Shown: positions 14,083 through 62,945 of the stretch, in pieces
Layout of the letters: each line of letters begins with the position of its first letter
How positions within the stretch are numbered: position 1 is the stretch's first letter
Position numbers and translations under genes: made by a program
From: Panulirus ornatus
Lineage: Eukaryota; Arthropoda; Malacostraca; Decapoda; Palinuridae
Length of the DNA: 64,000 bases
Direction of reading: 5' to 3'
NCBI RefSeq assembly: GCF_036320965.1
Contig: NC_092276.1
Span: 4,244,282-4,308,281 of the forward strand
The notes under the pieces: model-generated
Told to the model about the DNA's origin: nothing
The model's input: only the letters and a program-made list of their open reading frames with translations
The model's database searches: none

Positions 14083-16798
14083 GGTGTCTGTCTGTGGTGA
14101 GCTGGTGTCTGGTCTTGTCAAGTGTAATATCTTGAGTTAGTTTGGTGCTCACCTCAGCCACTTGTCTGGTAAATTGGTGGTAAGTGGTGGCCATCTATGT
14201 CCCTGGTACCAGGCTGGCGTTGGTAAGTAGAGACCTCATTTCTCTTCAGGAGTTCCATTTATTGTGAGTCTCACTTCGCATGCCATCCTGTACTACACCT
14301 CCTCCTCTGCTGCATAGTACTAGCAACGCCTGCCTTTTCCATACGCCGGAAGACTGATGGTGTAACATTCACCTGGAGCCCTGAACAACAGCATGTCACT
14401 CATGTCATCACCACCTTCCTCTCTGACACCCCATCATCGACACCGGAGGATCTCTGTCCTCTCCAGCTCCTTATAATCCATCAGCTCCTCTCTGCGGTAT
14501 ACCATACCCAGTACTGCCTTTAGCCTTCTGCCATCTATAGTCACCAACCGTCTTCCTTTCTGCCTCCTTATTTTGCTGCCTCCAGTGCTACATTCACCAG
14601 CTCGTGCCTGACATATCCCCAGTGTATTATCTCCTCAGCTATATTTTACAAGCTTCTTTCTCCCCAGCGTCTCCCTGATTCCTACTTTACAACCTCTCCA
14701 GCTTCTCTGTCGCCTCAGCTATATTGACTAACTTCTCCCTAATTCCACCCCACTTTAAGAGTCATCCCAATTTAATTCATTAGTTTTCCTGCAGTACCTC
14801 CCCTCTATATTGACTCTCCAGCTCCCTTTGCTAGCTTGTTACATCTTCTCCACTTCACAGTTTCTTAAACTCCACGCATTACATTTTTTATACCTGTTTA
14901 CTACACATCATCACGAGTTCCTTTCATTTCTCCTTGATACTTAGCCTTACCACAGTCTCCCCGCCTTTGAATACTATCTTCCACCGTCATGGCTCTTCTT
15001 ACAAACATTTTTCTTTTTTCAGAAACTTCACTAGCTTCTTCCCACTATCTTCCCCCGAGTATCTTTCCCCCTTCAGCACCTCAGCACCACCCCGCCACCT
15101 CCCTCCACCTGATTCTCCTTGGGGAAGTATCACTCACGCCCCGTCGACGCCTAGAAAGGCTCTCGTATCAGAAATTATGGAGGCGTAAAGTGGTATATTG
15201 TCTCCGTTAAAGAATGAAGATGACGAGTGGCATGCAGGAACTCCGGGGTTTATGATGGTGCTGTTCATAATGGTGATAGTGGTGTTAATGATGATTGTGC
15301 TGATGGTCGTGTCCATCACGATGGCCCCGGGAAATGGGTCCTGTTGATGGTGGTAGTGGCGCAGGAACAGACGGAGGGGAGGAGGCAGATGGCGGGGACC
15401 GGCCGAGTGAAGGAGACGTCACACAGACGCGGTCATGGGTTATGTGATGTACAGGGAGGTAGATTGGCCGTGAATGGTGGGCTTCTAGGGCAGTGACGCC
15501 TTGACTCTCATGCTTTACCTCTTGGCTCCGGGAGGCAGCTTGTGAAGACTTCACTGTAGACGGTGAGGGGTGGATGTGGATGAAGGTATGCATTGGAATG
15601 TGGATTGGGTGTTAGGGGGACAGTGTGAGTGTAAAAGTGCAGTTAAGTGAAAGGGTGAAGGGAAAGTGTAAATATGCCAGTACATTGTATTTGTAAGAAT
15701 GTTCGCTTTGAAGTTTATTGGTTTGTATGGAGTGGTTTGGAGGTGAAGTATGGGTGTGGATAGTATAGTTTAATGGTGGAAGTGTTTATAGTCAAGAGTA
15801 CCGATAGTGTTGTAGGGCCACAGGGTAGTAGTTTAAAACTTCGTGTTCAGTGTACCGGTTTAGGTGTTTGAATGGTTGATAGGAGAGCTACGGGTGTGGA
15901 GGACAGTGTTTTGGGTGGTTGGGTGCAGGTCAGGGGGGAGTGTGGGTGTTATAGGACACTGTACATGGATATCAAGGAGTGCGAACGGTAAGTGTGTATG
16001 TACATTATATTGACGTGGATGTGGGTGGATTCTCTTCTCTCATTGTGTGGGGTACAGTGTACGGTGGTGGTGTGAACAGGAATAGATTATGAATGTGAGG
16101 AACATTGCAACTCTGAGCGTGGAAGGGTCTACTCCGCCTCTGAATATGGATGTGAAAAGTTTGGGGCGGAGGATGGAGGAAGAGGGAGGATTAAAAGGAA
16201 CAGGATGGGGTTATTAGGTCCCATACAGCGGGGTGTGAACTGAAGATGATGTGAAGGAGTTCAGGTGAGGATGTTGTCGGGCAGAGCTGAGCGGGTGAAG
16301 GCGTGCGTGGCTGGCGAAGGCGTCAGCTAGGGAGGAAGGGATTAATAGGTGAGCCAGGAGTTATTGGTGTTCCTACACGTCTCCACCCCAGGAGGTGTCA
16401 CTTTAACGTCACAGAGTGTACCCCTACACGCACAAATTACAGACCGTACTCTTATCTATGGTACGAGTCAACGGGTATTGAATAGGGGTGATTTGTCATG
16501 TAAACAGTGTTATTGTGAGCGCATGTAGGGGCGGCGTAGGGTAGGCAAGGGTAATGGCCATGTCTCTCGGCTGGGGTTTGCCGGCGGGGCGTGGCAATGA
16601 CAAAGTAATATATGGGATCGACACCTGACACGATTCTCCCTCCAGTGGCTTCAGAGGAGAGGTGTTGGTGCACGAGGGGAATCGCACGGAACACTAACCT
16701 GGCCACCTATATCAGTGGGTTATATTAATATATTAAGTATACATTTAGCTTCGATAAATAGATTTGTGATTTTAGTGTCGTAAGGAGCACCCCCCCCA

Positions 16799-16868
<70 letters not shown>

Positions 16869-16880
16869 CACACACACACA
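16799..16880. repeat. (CA)n microsatellite
   Basis: A CA run from 16799 to about 16866, then a TGCA interruption and more CA. Confidence 0.97.
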
Positions 16881-18348
16881 GCTACATACGTATGATTCTA
16901 AATCAGGAGAGGACATTTTTACACGAGAAGTAACCAGAAGTAACCAGCCTTCAACGCATAATAAAGTGTTCTACGTTTCGGTAGTCGGGCCTGACCAGTG
17001 ACCAGTCCACCATATCCCCAGCACCCAGGTATTCCCCATGTCATCCGACTGCCGACACCACACAAATGAGTTGGGGGAGGACGGCGGGAGAAAAGTGCGC
17101 ATATGAGAGGGGGAATTTGTGGGAAGAAGCACGTGTGTGCAGAGACAGCAGGGGGGAAAAAAAGCAGTAGGAGGTGTTCCTCGCTAGGGGGTGGGGCGTT
17201 ACCGGCGAACCTTATTGTGTCGTGCAAATTACGTATTTATATGTGGCTGTTACCAGCGCCCGGAACCCCTCTTGTTCAGTTTACTTGGTCTAGTCATTTT
17301 TTAACACTATTTTTATATCCTGTCTCTTTTCTGTCTTCTTCATCCCCCCCACTCTACTGACGTTCATAAGTTGTCATTACATGGGACGGGACGATTATGT
17401 TTTTGGAACCTGTGGGGTACAAGTGTTGTTGTTATTAAAGTTGATAGAGATTATAATCTTGCACCTTCTTCATTCCTTCCAGTTCTCCCCCCCTTTCAGT
17501 CGTAACTTTTGCCCACTGTCCTTTTCATTTCCTCGCCTCCTTCGCCTCCACGGCCCTTCTTAAGCTGTTCCCCCTATTTTTTTTTTTTCTTTTTTTCCCC
17601 ACCTACGTCGCTTTTCTCTCCCATCTCGCCAGCCCATCCCCCTGCGAGTGTTGCAGGTGGCGGGAGGCCGCTCGACTAACATTCCGTCAAAAATCTAGCC
17701 ACCGTCAAATTGTTGGTATTGCTTTTGTTATGGGTTTGTTCACCTGCTTGGGTTACTCTCCCGTCACTGATGTCCGCCAGGGTGCTTCTTATTGCACTCG
17801 TCTTGACCTTTATCACTCACCCCCGTCTTCTGCTCAGGACTTGTCCTTCAGTTGTTATTTGAAACTATCTCTGTTTTACCCTTGTAAGCCATTTGTTTCT
17901 CATTTGTCTGCCCTCCCACGGCAGACCTGGATCTCATCATAGCCTCGTCGCTACTCTTATTGTACTCTCATTTTCGCGCCCCCCAGAGACCACAATTCCC
18001 GGTCCCATTTCCGTTCTTGCCATCATAATTTCAGATGTCAGAAGCTTGGGAACGAAGCCAGGTGACAGGAATACCGATGATGACGTATGGAAGCCCTCTG
18101 GTGATTGGTCCGCTGGTTTTGTGGGTAGCCAATGATGGGAGCCGTGTCAGGAATACGCACGATGATGCATGACGACACGTGTTTGTGAAGTTGATTGGCT
18201 CGACTTGTTTTTCTTTATATTCCCGCCAGTGGGAGGGCAGGTGGTAGAAACAGACACACGAACGATGACGTAGGGTGAGGCAATCTGCTGCTGTGTTGTA
18301 GCTGCCAGGCGCAAGAGTGAGCTTGGCTCGCTGGAGAGAGGTTTAACT

Positions 18349-18465
18349 ACCCAGTGGGGTGGATGGGAAAGGTGGAAGTGTCCAGCGGGGTGGATGGGAG
18401 AGGTGGAAGTGTCCCAGCGGGGTGGATGGCAGAGGTGGAAGTGCCCAGCGTGATGGGTGGGAGTC
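18349..18465. repeat. Short tandem repeat, about 30-bp unit, 3-4 copies
   Basis: The phrases GGGGTGGATGGGA and GGTGGAAGTGTCC alternate three to four times with small changes; the last copy is degenerate. Confidence 0.85.
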
Positions 18466-21066
18466 AGTTTAATTACCACTTGCTCCTACCCATATTGCCA
18501 TGGCATGGCCTAAACGCTAGACACTCGACAGATATCAGCGATGAAAATTTTACAAGTGAATTTTAGTCATGTTACAGAGATGGGCTGCAAGCGCCATGTT
18601 TTACTGCATAAATACACATTGCTGTGTGTATCCATAGTCCATACATATATAAACAGTTGTGATAAACGAGTCAAAGGACAGGAGTAAGCTGAAGGCTTCA
18701 TGTATCGAGAACATGAATATTCACCGCAAGTGGGGTCAGCATATTTATGTATTCTATGTATTTTCACGTGAGCGAAGTAGCGTCTGGGTCAGATAAATGA
18801 GCCATATGACGCGGTTTTGTATATTAAAAATGACCGGAAAATCGACGGTATGGTTGATTTATCACTTTTTTGTCTGTTTGGACTGCAGAAGTTTACGGAA
18901 ACTGGTACCCGGGTACTCCATCAGAGTGAATGCCGCCATATTTATTTATTGTCTTGCTGTGTTCGATCACTTAAAAGTCTAAAGTATTGTATCGGAATAT
19001 ATCGTTTTTAATTTTTTCCCCATTTTTGCCTGAAATATATGAGACCAAAAATTGTTATTGTAAATGAAATCTTTGAAATGCAAGCAAAGATTATTCAAGT
19101 ATTTTTAAATATAGATCGCAGCGCAACCGTTATTTGACCATGACGTCATCATTGTCAACAAAACAGAACGAGTTGGTCCTCCGCTAAGCTTCTTTACAAA
19201 TAATATGGATACATCCCTTTTTTTAACGGAGAATGGCGACCCAGTTTGCTCCCATTGAATCAGTGATGGGATGTCCCGCTCTGGAAACATCGATTACTTT
19301 AGAAAATCCCTAAACAGTGCTGTCAGCCTAGTATGTGACACTAGGAAACTTTTCATGTGACCAGTGTGTGTGTGTGTGGAGGGTAGGAACATTTTGTTTT
19401 TGCGTTGCTGAACCTGTTTCAACAATTTTCTTGTGATGTAAGAGTTCTTGTGTGACAGTGCCTTTGGAAAAAGAAATCATCACTTGGCTCTGTCCTCCGT
19501 TTCTTCGTTTGGAAACTAATACAGGAATGGAGGATTCCCAGCCCTCAGGCCCCGCCCCCTGCACACGCAGGAGATACCGTGAGTAGTATTCTTTCTCCCC
19601 AGTCCATTAGACAATATAAAAGTCTCTTAAGGTCCCATATATCGATTACATATATGTGCACATTGCATGCATGTCAGCACCATTATATGGACATGAGAGC
19701 AGTGTGTAAGGGAAATCGCGGGGATTAGAGATCATACGGACAGTAGAGCAGTGATGAGAATTTCATTTGTGCGCGTACATAATTACATTAATGAGGTTCA
19801 TGGGTTAGCAAAACCCAGATTTAGGAGTAGGAATTCATTTGTCAGTGATGTGTTTAGAGTTCATAAAACGTTAAGACTTTGAGAAAGTGGCACTCTGTTT
19901 TGTAGTGTTGTATGCTTATTTGGTACATGACATGACTCACGAGTTATATCTCATATAGGATCAAGTTCTGATTCGGATATGTCTGTACCCCATTATAATA
20001 GTCCTGGCCCTTACAGTGCTAGACTGAGAACTTGCACCGGATTTTTTGGTGTTTGGCCGATGATTATTCCTAGGCATACATATCCCAGGATGAAGTGGTC
20101 GTCCTGAATAAGTTTGATAGTTGATGACGGATATGAAGACCAAGGCGTGGTATATGATAAGGGGCGGGACGTGAGGCGATCATTGTGATACGGGTCGGAA
20201 TGTCTCTGTCGTCGCTGCTCCTTGCAGTTACCATTTTTTCTTCCTAACCCCCACTCCATTGTTATTTACCATTACACGCAACATTTTCTATATCCCCCCC
20301 CCCCCTACTTCCCCTTCCTCCTTCATCCCTCCAAGATCACCACCTCACCTAAACGCTCAGGTTTAGCAAATACGTGTAATGTCTAGCCCACGCTGCAACT
20401 TGTGGATTGGTACACAGAGTGGTTGAACTAACATACCTCACCCATGTATTTACTCAGCCACCTCACATACAGCCCTACATCCCCCCTGCAAACATTTTTG
20501 CATTTTATTTTGTCACCCTTTACAGTGTGTTTTGACATTTGTGTGACCTGCCTATAAAAACTTTGATAAAAAAAGATAAGAAATAAGGGCAGCTGAGTGT
20601 CTCCTGGAAATCAGTTGTCACTGTAGGATCGGTGATTCCTAAACTGATTGCCTGTAACACTCAACAAATACTGTATGTAGTACTTTTTAACAAAAACTGA
20701 ATTGTACGTCCTATATTTCTAAAATTTGGGACTCAAACGGGAGTGATTTTAGAATGTCAGAGATGTTGGGGAGGGGAAGTAAGTCAAAAGAAAAAACTCT
20801 GGATTTTTAGGGATTGACTTCACCTTTGCCACTTCAGTGTGTTGCTCTTTGAGAACTGCCAAATTTATATTTTATTCTAATTGCATTGGCCAGAGTTGAC
20901 ACCGTTAAGGAGGTTAGGTCACTTGGTTGTGAAAAGTAATTCTCTATAAACACTTGTATAGATCATGAAGGTACATCCTGGGAATCCTTTGGTGTTTCCC
21001 TTCGGGATACTACCGAGTGTGATACGTCAGGAGCAGCCGATCATCCCAAAACTTGTCCTGTTTCAG

Positions 21067-58695
<37,629 letters not shown>

Positions 58696-59143
58696 GTGAG
58701 TAACACACACACAGAGTATTCTTCATATTTATTGTAACCTCACTTTCCAGCAGTACTCCCTCTAGAGGAATTGAAGATGCGTTTGATTTTTGCCCTTCCG
58801 CAGCCTTAACTGTCATTGGAGACTTTTAAAGGTCAAGTCTAACTTAAGCTAGTGGTGTCGGAGGTGTAATACAAATATAGGTAAGGTGCATCATCATATT
58901 GATCGGACACATAAAGAAATTGTGGTTATTAAATGCATCTTCCTATTATCACCAAGTTAATTAAATTCATACTCACTCCATAGGCTCATGCTGTAAATAT
59001 TCCAGTAACAAAGACTTACCACATATATCATTTGGATATACTTCTATAATGATAACTGTAATCCAAGATTATTGCTTTCCTCGAGAACTTCATACTTTTT
59101 GAAAGGTGAGTGTGTGTGTATGTATATATATATCTTTTTCTTT

Positions 59144-59377
59144 CTTTCAAACTATTTGCCATTTCCCGCATTAGCAAGGTGGCGTTAAGAACAGAGGACT
59201 GGGCCTCTGAGGGAATATCCTCACCTGGCCCCCTTCTCTGTTCCTTCTTTTGGAAAATTAAAAAAAAAGAAAAAAACGAGGGGAGGATTTCCAGCCCCCC
59301 GCTCCCTCCCCTTTTAGTCGCCTTCCACAACACACAGGGAATACGTGGGACGTATTCTTTCTCCCCATCCCCAGGGA
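59144..59377 (-). mobile_element. ~240-bp non-autonomous repeat, copy R1
   Basis: In element orientation (minus strand) it runs from CCCTGGGGATGGGGAGAAAG near its 5' end, through GGCTGGAAATCCTCC, an A/T-rich centre, GAAGGAACAGAG and GGGCCAGGTGAGGATATTCC, to a 28-nt stem-loop at the 3' end (59157-59184) and a T/A-rich tail. Its 5' end abuts (AT)n and LINE copy B. It is paired head-to-head with R2. Confidence 0.85.
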
Positions 59378-59401
59378 TATATATATATATATATATATAT
59401 G
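59378..59401. repeat. (AT)n tract between R1 and LINE copy B
   Basis: A short pure AT run (about 24 bases) that joins the repeat R1 to the truncated LINE. Confidence 0.95.
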
Positions 59402-60591
59402 TTAGAAGCAGTCAAAAGTTTTTATCGAGGATGTAAGGCATGTGTACATGTAGGAAGAGAGGAAAGTGATTGGTTCTCAGTGAATGTAGGTTTGCGGCAG
59501 GGGTGTGTGATGTCTCCATGGTTGTTTAATTTGTTTATGGATGGGGTTGTTAGGGAGGTGAATGCAAGAGTTTTGGAAAGAGGGGCAAGTATGAAGTCTG
59601 TTGGGGATGAGAGAGCTTGGGAAGTGAGTCAGTTGTTGTTCGCTGATGATACAGCGCTGGTGGCTGATTCATGTGAGAAACTGCAGAAGCTGGTGACTGA
59701 GTTTGGTAAAGTGTGTGAAAGAAGAAAGTTAAGAGTAAATGTGAATAAGAGCAAGGTTATTAGGTACAGTTGAGGGTCAAGTCAATTGGGAGGTAAGTTT
59801 GAATGGAGAAAAAGTGGAGGAAGTAAAATGTTTTAGATATCTGGGAGTGGATCTGGCAGCGGATGGAACCATGGAAGCGGAAGTGGATCATAGGGTGGGG
59901 GAGGGGGCGAAAATCCTGGGAGCCTTGAAGAATGTGTGGAAGTCGAGAACATTATCTCGGAAAGCAAAAATGGGTATGTTTGAAGGAATAGTGGTTCCAA
60001 CAATGTTGTATGGTTGCGAGACGTGGGCTATGGATAGAGTTGTGCGCAGGAGGATGGATGTGCTGGAAATGAGATGTTTGATGACAATGTGTGGTGTGAG
60101 GTGGTTTGATCGAGTAAGTAACGTAAGGGTAAGAGAGATGTGTGAAAATAAAAAGAGCGTGGTTGAGAGAGCAGAAGAGGGTGTTTTGAAATGGTTTGGG
60201 CACATGGAGAGAATGAGTGAGGAAAGATTGAACAAGAGGATATATGTGTCGGAGGTGGAGGGAACGAGGAGAAGTGGGAGACCAAATTGGAGGTGGAAAG
60301 ATGGAGTGAAAAAGATTTTGTGTAATCGGGTCCTGAACATGCAGGAGAGTGAAAGGAGGGCAAGGAATAGAGTGAATTGGATCGATGTGGTATACTGGGG
60401 TTGACGTGCTGTCAGTGGATTGAATCAGGGCATGTGAAGCGTCTGGGATAAGCCATGGAAAGCTGTGTAGGTATGTATATTTGCGTGTGTGGACGTATGT
60501 ATATACATGTGTATGGGGGTGGGTTGGGCCATTTCTTTCGTCTGTTTCCTTGCGCTACCTCGCAAACGCGGGAGACAGCGACAAAGCAAAA

Positions 60592-60594
<3 letters not shown>
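59402..60594 (+). pseudogene. LINE copy B: 5'-truncated non-LTR retrotransposon
   Basis: Nearly the same as copy A by eye. It begins LEAVKSFYRGCKACVHVGRE, then the RT core with FADD (59639-59650), FRYLGVDLAADGTMEAEV, LYGCETWAMD, KWFGHMERMSEERLNKR and GRPNWRWKDGVKKIL, ending about 60403. A five-base loss near 59775 relative to copy A breaks the frame after NVNKSKVIRYS, while copy A's break is elsewhere. The 3' UTR ends in a 28-nt stem-loop (60553-60580), CGACAAAGCAAAA and (AT)n. It is truncated at almost the same internal point as copy A. Confidence 0.9.
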
Positions 60595-60665
<71 letters not shown>

Positions 60666-60679
60666 ATATATATATATAT
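60595..60679. repeat. (AT)n between LINE copy B and repeat R2
   Basis: An AT run of about 85 bases with one AAGAT interruption near 60663. Confidence 0.97.
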
Positions 60680-60905
60680 CCCTGGGGATAGGGGATTAAG
60701 AATACTTCCCACGTATTCCCTGCGTGTCGTAGAAGGCGACTAAAAGGGGAGGGAGCGGGGGGCTGGAAATCCTCCCTTCTCGTTTTTTTTTTAATTTTTC
60801 CAAAAGAAGGAACAGAGGGGGCCAGGTGAGTATATTCCAAAAAAGGCCCAGTTCTCTGTTCCTAACGCTACCTCGCTAATGCGGGAAATGGTGAATAGTT
60901 TAAAA
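60680..60905 (+). mobile_element. ~240-bp non-autonomous repeat, copy R2
   Basis: Plus orientation: CCCTGGGGATAGGGGATTAA, ACGTATTCCCTGCGTGTCGT, AGAAGGCGACTAAAAGG, GGCTGGAAATCCTCC, an AT-rich centre, GGGGCCAGGTGAG, then CTGTTCCTAACGCTACCTCGC and the 28-nt stem-loop at 60866-60893. An A-rich then AT-rich tail follows. It is the inverted partner of R1 across LINE copy B. Confidence 0.85.
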
Positions 60906-60929
60906 GAAAAGAAAGAATATATATATATT

Positions 60930-61400
60930 TATTTATTTATTTTGCTTTGTCGCTGTCTCCCGCATTAGCGAGGTAGCGCAAGGAAACAGACGAAAGAATG
61001 GCCCAACCCACCCACATACACATGTATATACATACACACACAGACATATACATACATACACATGTACACAATTCATACTGTCTGCCTTTATTCATTCCCA
61101 TCGCCACCCTGCCACACATGGAATAACAACCCCCTCCCCCCTCATGTGTGCAAGGTAGCAGCAGGAAAAGACAACAAAGGCCCCATTCGTTCACACTCAG
61201 TCTTTAGCTGTCATGTAATAATGCACCGAAACCACAGCTCCCCCTCCACATCCAGGCCCCACAGAACTTTCCATGGTTCACCCCAGACACCCCACATGCC
61301 CTGGTTCAAATCCATTGACAGCACGTTGACCCCGGTACACCACATCGTTCCAATTCACTCCATTCTCCCCACGCCTTTCACCCTCCTGCATGTTTAGGCC
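60930..61400 (-). mobile_element. LINE 3' UTR fragment, minus strand, cut by the gap
   Basis: On the minus strand it ends with the LINE stem-loop (60951-60978), GACAAAGCAAAATAAATAAA and AT repeats. Upstream it has GGGTGGGTTGGGCCATTC, TGTATGTATATACATGTG and CATGCAGGAGGGTGAAAGG near 61372. Compared with copies A and B it carries an extra internal block (TTGTCTTTTCCTGCTGCTAC ... GGTGGCGATGGG), also present in the next copy. It therefore belongs to a related longer-UTR subfamily. Confidence 0.8.
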
Positions 61401-61500
61401 NNNNNNNNNNNNNNNNNNNNNNNNNNNNNNNNNNNNNNNNNNNNNNNNNNNNNNNNNNNNNNNNNNNNNNNNNNNNNNNNNNNNNNNNNNNNNNNNNNNN
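61401..61500. other. Assembly gap (100 N)
   Basis: Exactly 100 N, so probably a placeholder and not a measured length. The flanks are two copies of the same LINE 3' UTR in the same orientation. Confidence 0.99.
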
Positions 61501-62078
61501 AAAGGCCCAACCCACCGCCACACACATGTATACACATACACGTCCCCACACGCAAACATACACACCCATACATCCCAACGTACACATACATATACGCACA
61601 CAGACACACACATATATACACATGCACACAATTCACACTGTCTGCCCCTGCTCACCCCCATCGCCACCCCGCCACACACGGAATAACGTCCCCCTCCCCC
61701 CTCATGTGTGCGAGGTACCGCTCGGAAAAGACAGCAAAAGCCCCATTTGTTCACACTCAGTCTCCAGCCGTCATGTAATAATGCCCAAAACCACAGTTCC
61801 CCCCTCCACATCCAGGACCCACAGAACCATCCATGGCCCACCCCACACGCTTCACATGCCCTGATTCAATCCATTGACAGCACATCGACCCTGGTATACC
61901 ACATCGATCCAATTCACTCTATTCCTTGCCCGCCTTTCACCCTCCTGCATGTTCAGGCCCCGATCACTCAAAATCATTTTCACTCCATCTTTCCACCTCC
62001 AATTTGGTCTCCCACTTCTCGTTCCCTCCACCTCCGACACATATATCCTCTTGGTCAATCCTTCCTCACTCATTCTCT

Positions 62079-62084
<6 letters not shown>
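61501..62084 (-). pseudogene. LINE C-terminal end plus 3' UTR, minus strand
   Basis: The minus strand at 62073-61900 encodes MSEEGLTKRIYVSEVEGTRS, then GRPNWRWKDGVKMILSDRGL and NMQEGERRARNRVNWIDVVY, matching the end of the LINE ORF in copies A and B. The long UTR form follows to the gap edge at GGGTTGGGCCTTT. The upstream part is replaced by an (AT)n tract at 62081. Confidence 0.85.

Positions 62085-62134
<50 letters not shown>
62081..62134. repeat. (TA)n plus T run
   Basis: A TA run of about 54 bases, then about 18 T. The T run is the A tail of minus-strand repeat R3. Confidence 0.95.
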
Positions 62135-62154
<20 letters not shown>

Positions 62155-62377
62155 ATACTATTCGCCATTTCCCGCGATAGCGAGGTAGCGTTAAGAACAG
62201 AGGACTGGGCCTTTGAGGGAATATCCTCACCTGGCCCCCTTCTCTGTTCCTTCTTTTGGAAAATTAAAAAAAAACGAGAGGGGAGGATTTCCAGCCCCCC
62301 GCTCCCTTCCCTTTTAGTCGCCTTCTACGACACGCAGGGAATACGTGGGAAGTATTCTTTCTCCCCTATCCCCAGGG

Positions 62378-62380
<3 letters not shown>
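62135..62380 (-). mobile_element. ~240-bp non-autonomous repeat, copy R3
   Basis: Same layout as R1 in minus orientation, and very similar by eye (shared TTAAGAACAGAGGACTGGGC, GGAATATCCTCACCTGGCCC, TTTTAGTCGCCTTCTACGAC). Its stem-loop is 62163-62190, and a poly-A tail of about 18 is seen as T at 62135-62153. Its 5' end meets (AT)n and faces R4. Confidence 0.88.

Positions 62381-62457
<77 letters not shown>
62381..62457. repeat. (AT)n centre of the R3/R4 palindrome
   Basis: A pure AT run of about 77 bases between two head-to-head repeat copies. Confidence 0.97.
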
Positions 62458-62462
<5 letters not shown>

Positions 62463-62680
62463 GGGGATAGGGGAGAAAGAATACTTCCCACGTATTCCCT
62501 GCGTGTTGTAGAAGGCAACTAAAAGGGAGGGGGCGGGGGCTGGAAATCCTTCCCCTCTTCCCCCCCCCCAAGAAGGAACAGAGAAGAGAGCCAGATGAGG
62601 ATATTCCCTCAAAGGCCCATTCCTCTGTTCCTATCGCTACCTCGCTAACGCAGGAAATGGTGAATAGTATGAAAGAAATA
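62458..62680 (+). mobile_element. ~240-bp non-autonomous repeat, copy R4
   Basis: Plus orientation: CCCTGGGGATAGGGGAGAAA, ACGTATTCCCTGCGTGTTGT, GGGCTGGAAATCC, GAAGGAACAGAGAAG, then the stem-loop 62635-62662 and GAATAGTATGAAAGAAA(AT)n. The centre has a C run in place of the usual T/A run and several changes, so it is older than R3. Confidence 0.85.
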
Positions 62681-62714
62681 TATATATATACATATTATGT
62701 ACATGTGTGTATAT

Positions 62715-62862
62715 ATATGTATACATTGAGATGTATAGGCATGTATATTTGCATGTGTGGATGTGTATGTATATACGTGTTTATGTGGGTGGGTTGGGCC
62801 ATTCTTTCGTTTGTTTCCTTGTGCTAACGCAGGAGACAGCGACAAAGCCAAATAGAATAAAT
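62715..62862 (+). mobile_element. LINE 3' end fragment
   Basis: GTGGGTTGGGCCATTC, TTCGTTTGTTTCCTTGTGCT and AACGCAGGAGACAGCGACAA match the last ~120 bases of the LINE. The stem-loop has lost eight bases (ACCTCGCT-type) and an AT tail follows at 62863-62886. Confidence 0.75.
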
Positions 62863-62945
62863 ATATATATATATATATATATATATCACTGCTTTCCTAA
62901 ATACATCCCATTCCTCCCCCACTCCCCTTACCTCCTTTGTTCTCA

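Larger units (their letters stand above)
1..21066. other. Non-coding stretch upstream of the first recognised plexin exon
   Basis: I see no supportable exon here on either strand. The open frames are short, low-complexity or made of microsatellite translation. It holds a 40-bp minisatellite, long (TA)n, (GT)n, (CA)n, (CT)n and (TTC)n tracts, several homopolymer runs and a TTAATTA-rich patch near 6420-6700. It may be a large plexin intron, since the exons for the sema and PSI domains must lie further 5', or partly intergenic. Small exons could have been missed. Confidence 0.6.

Noticed and set aside
1..21066. Search for sema or PSI exons of the plexin
   Set aside because: No open segment with the Cys pattern of a PSI domain or a sema blade was found; these exons probably lie upstream of the window or are too short to see by eye.
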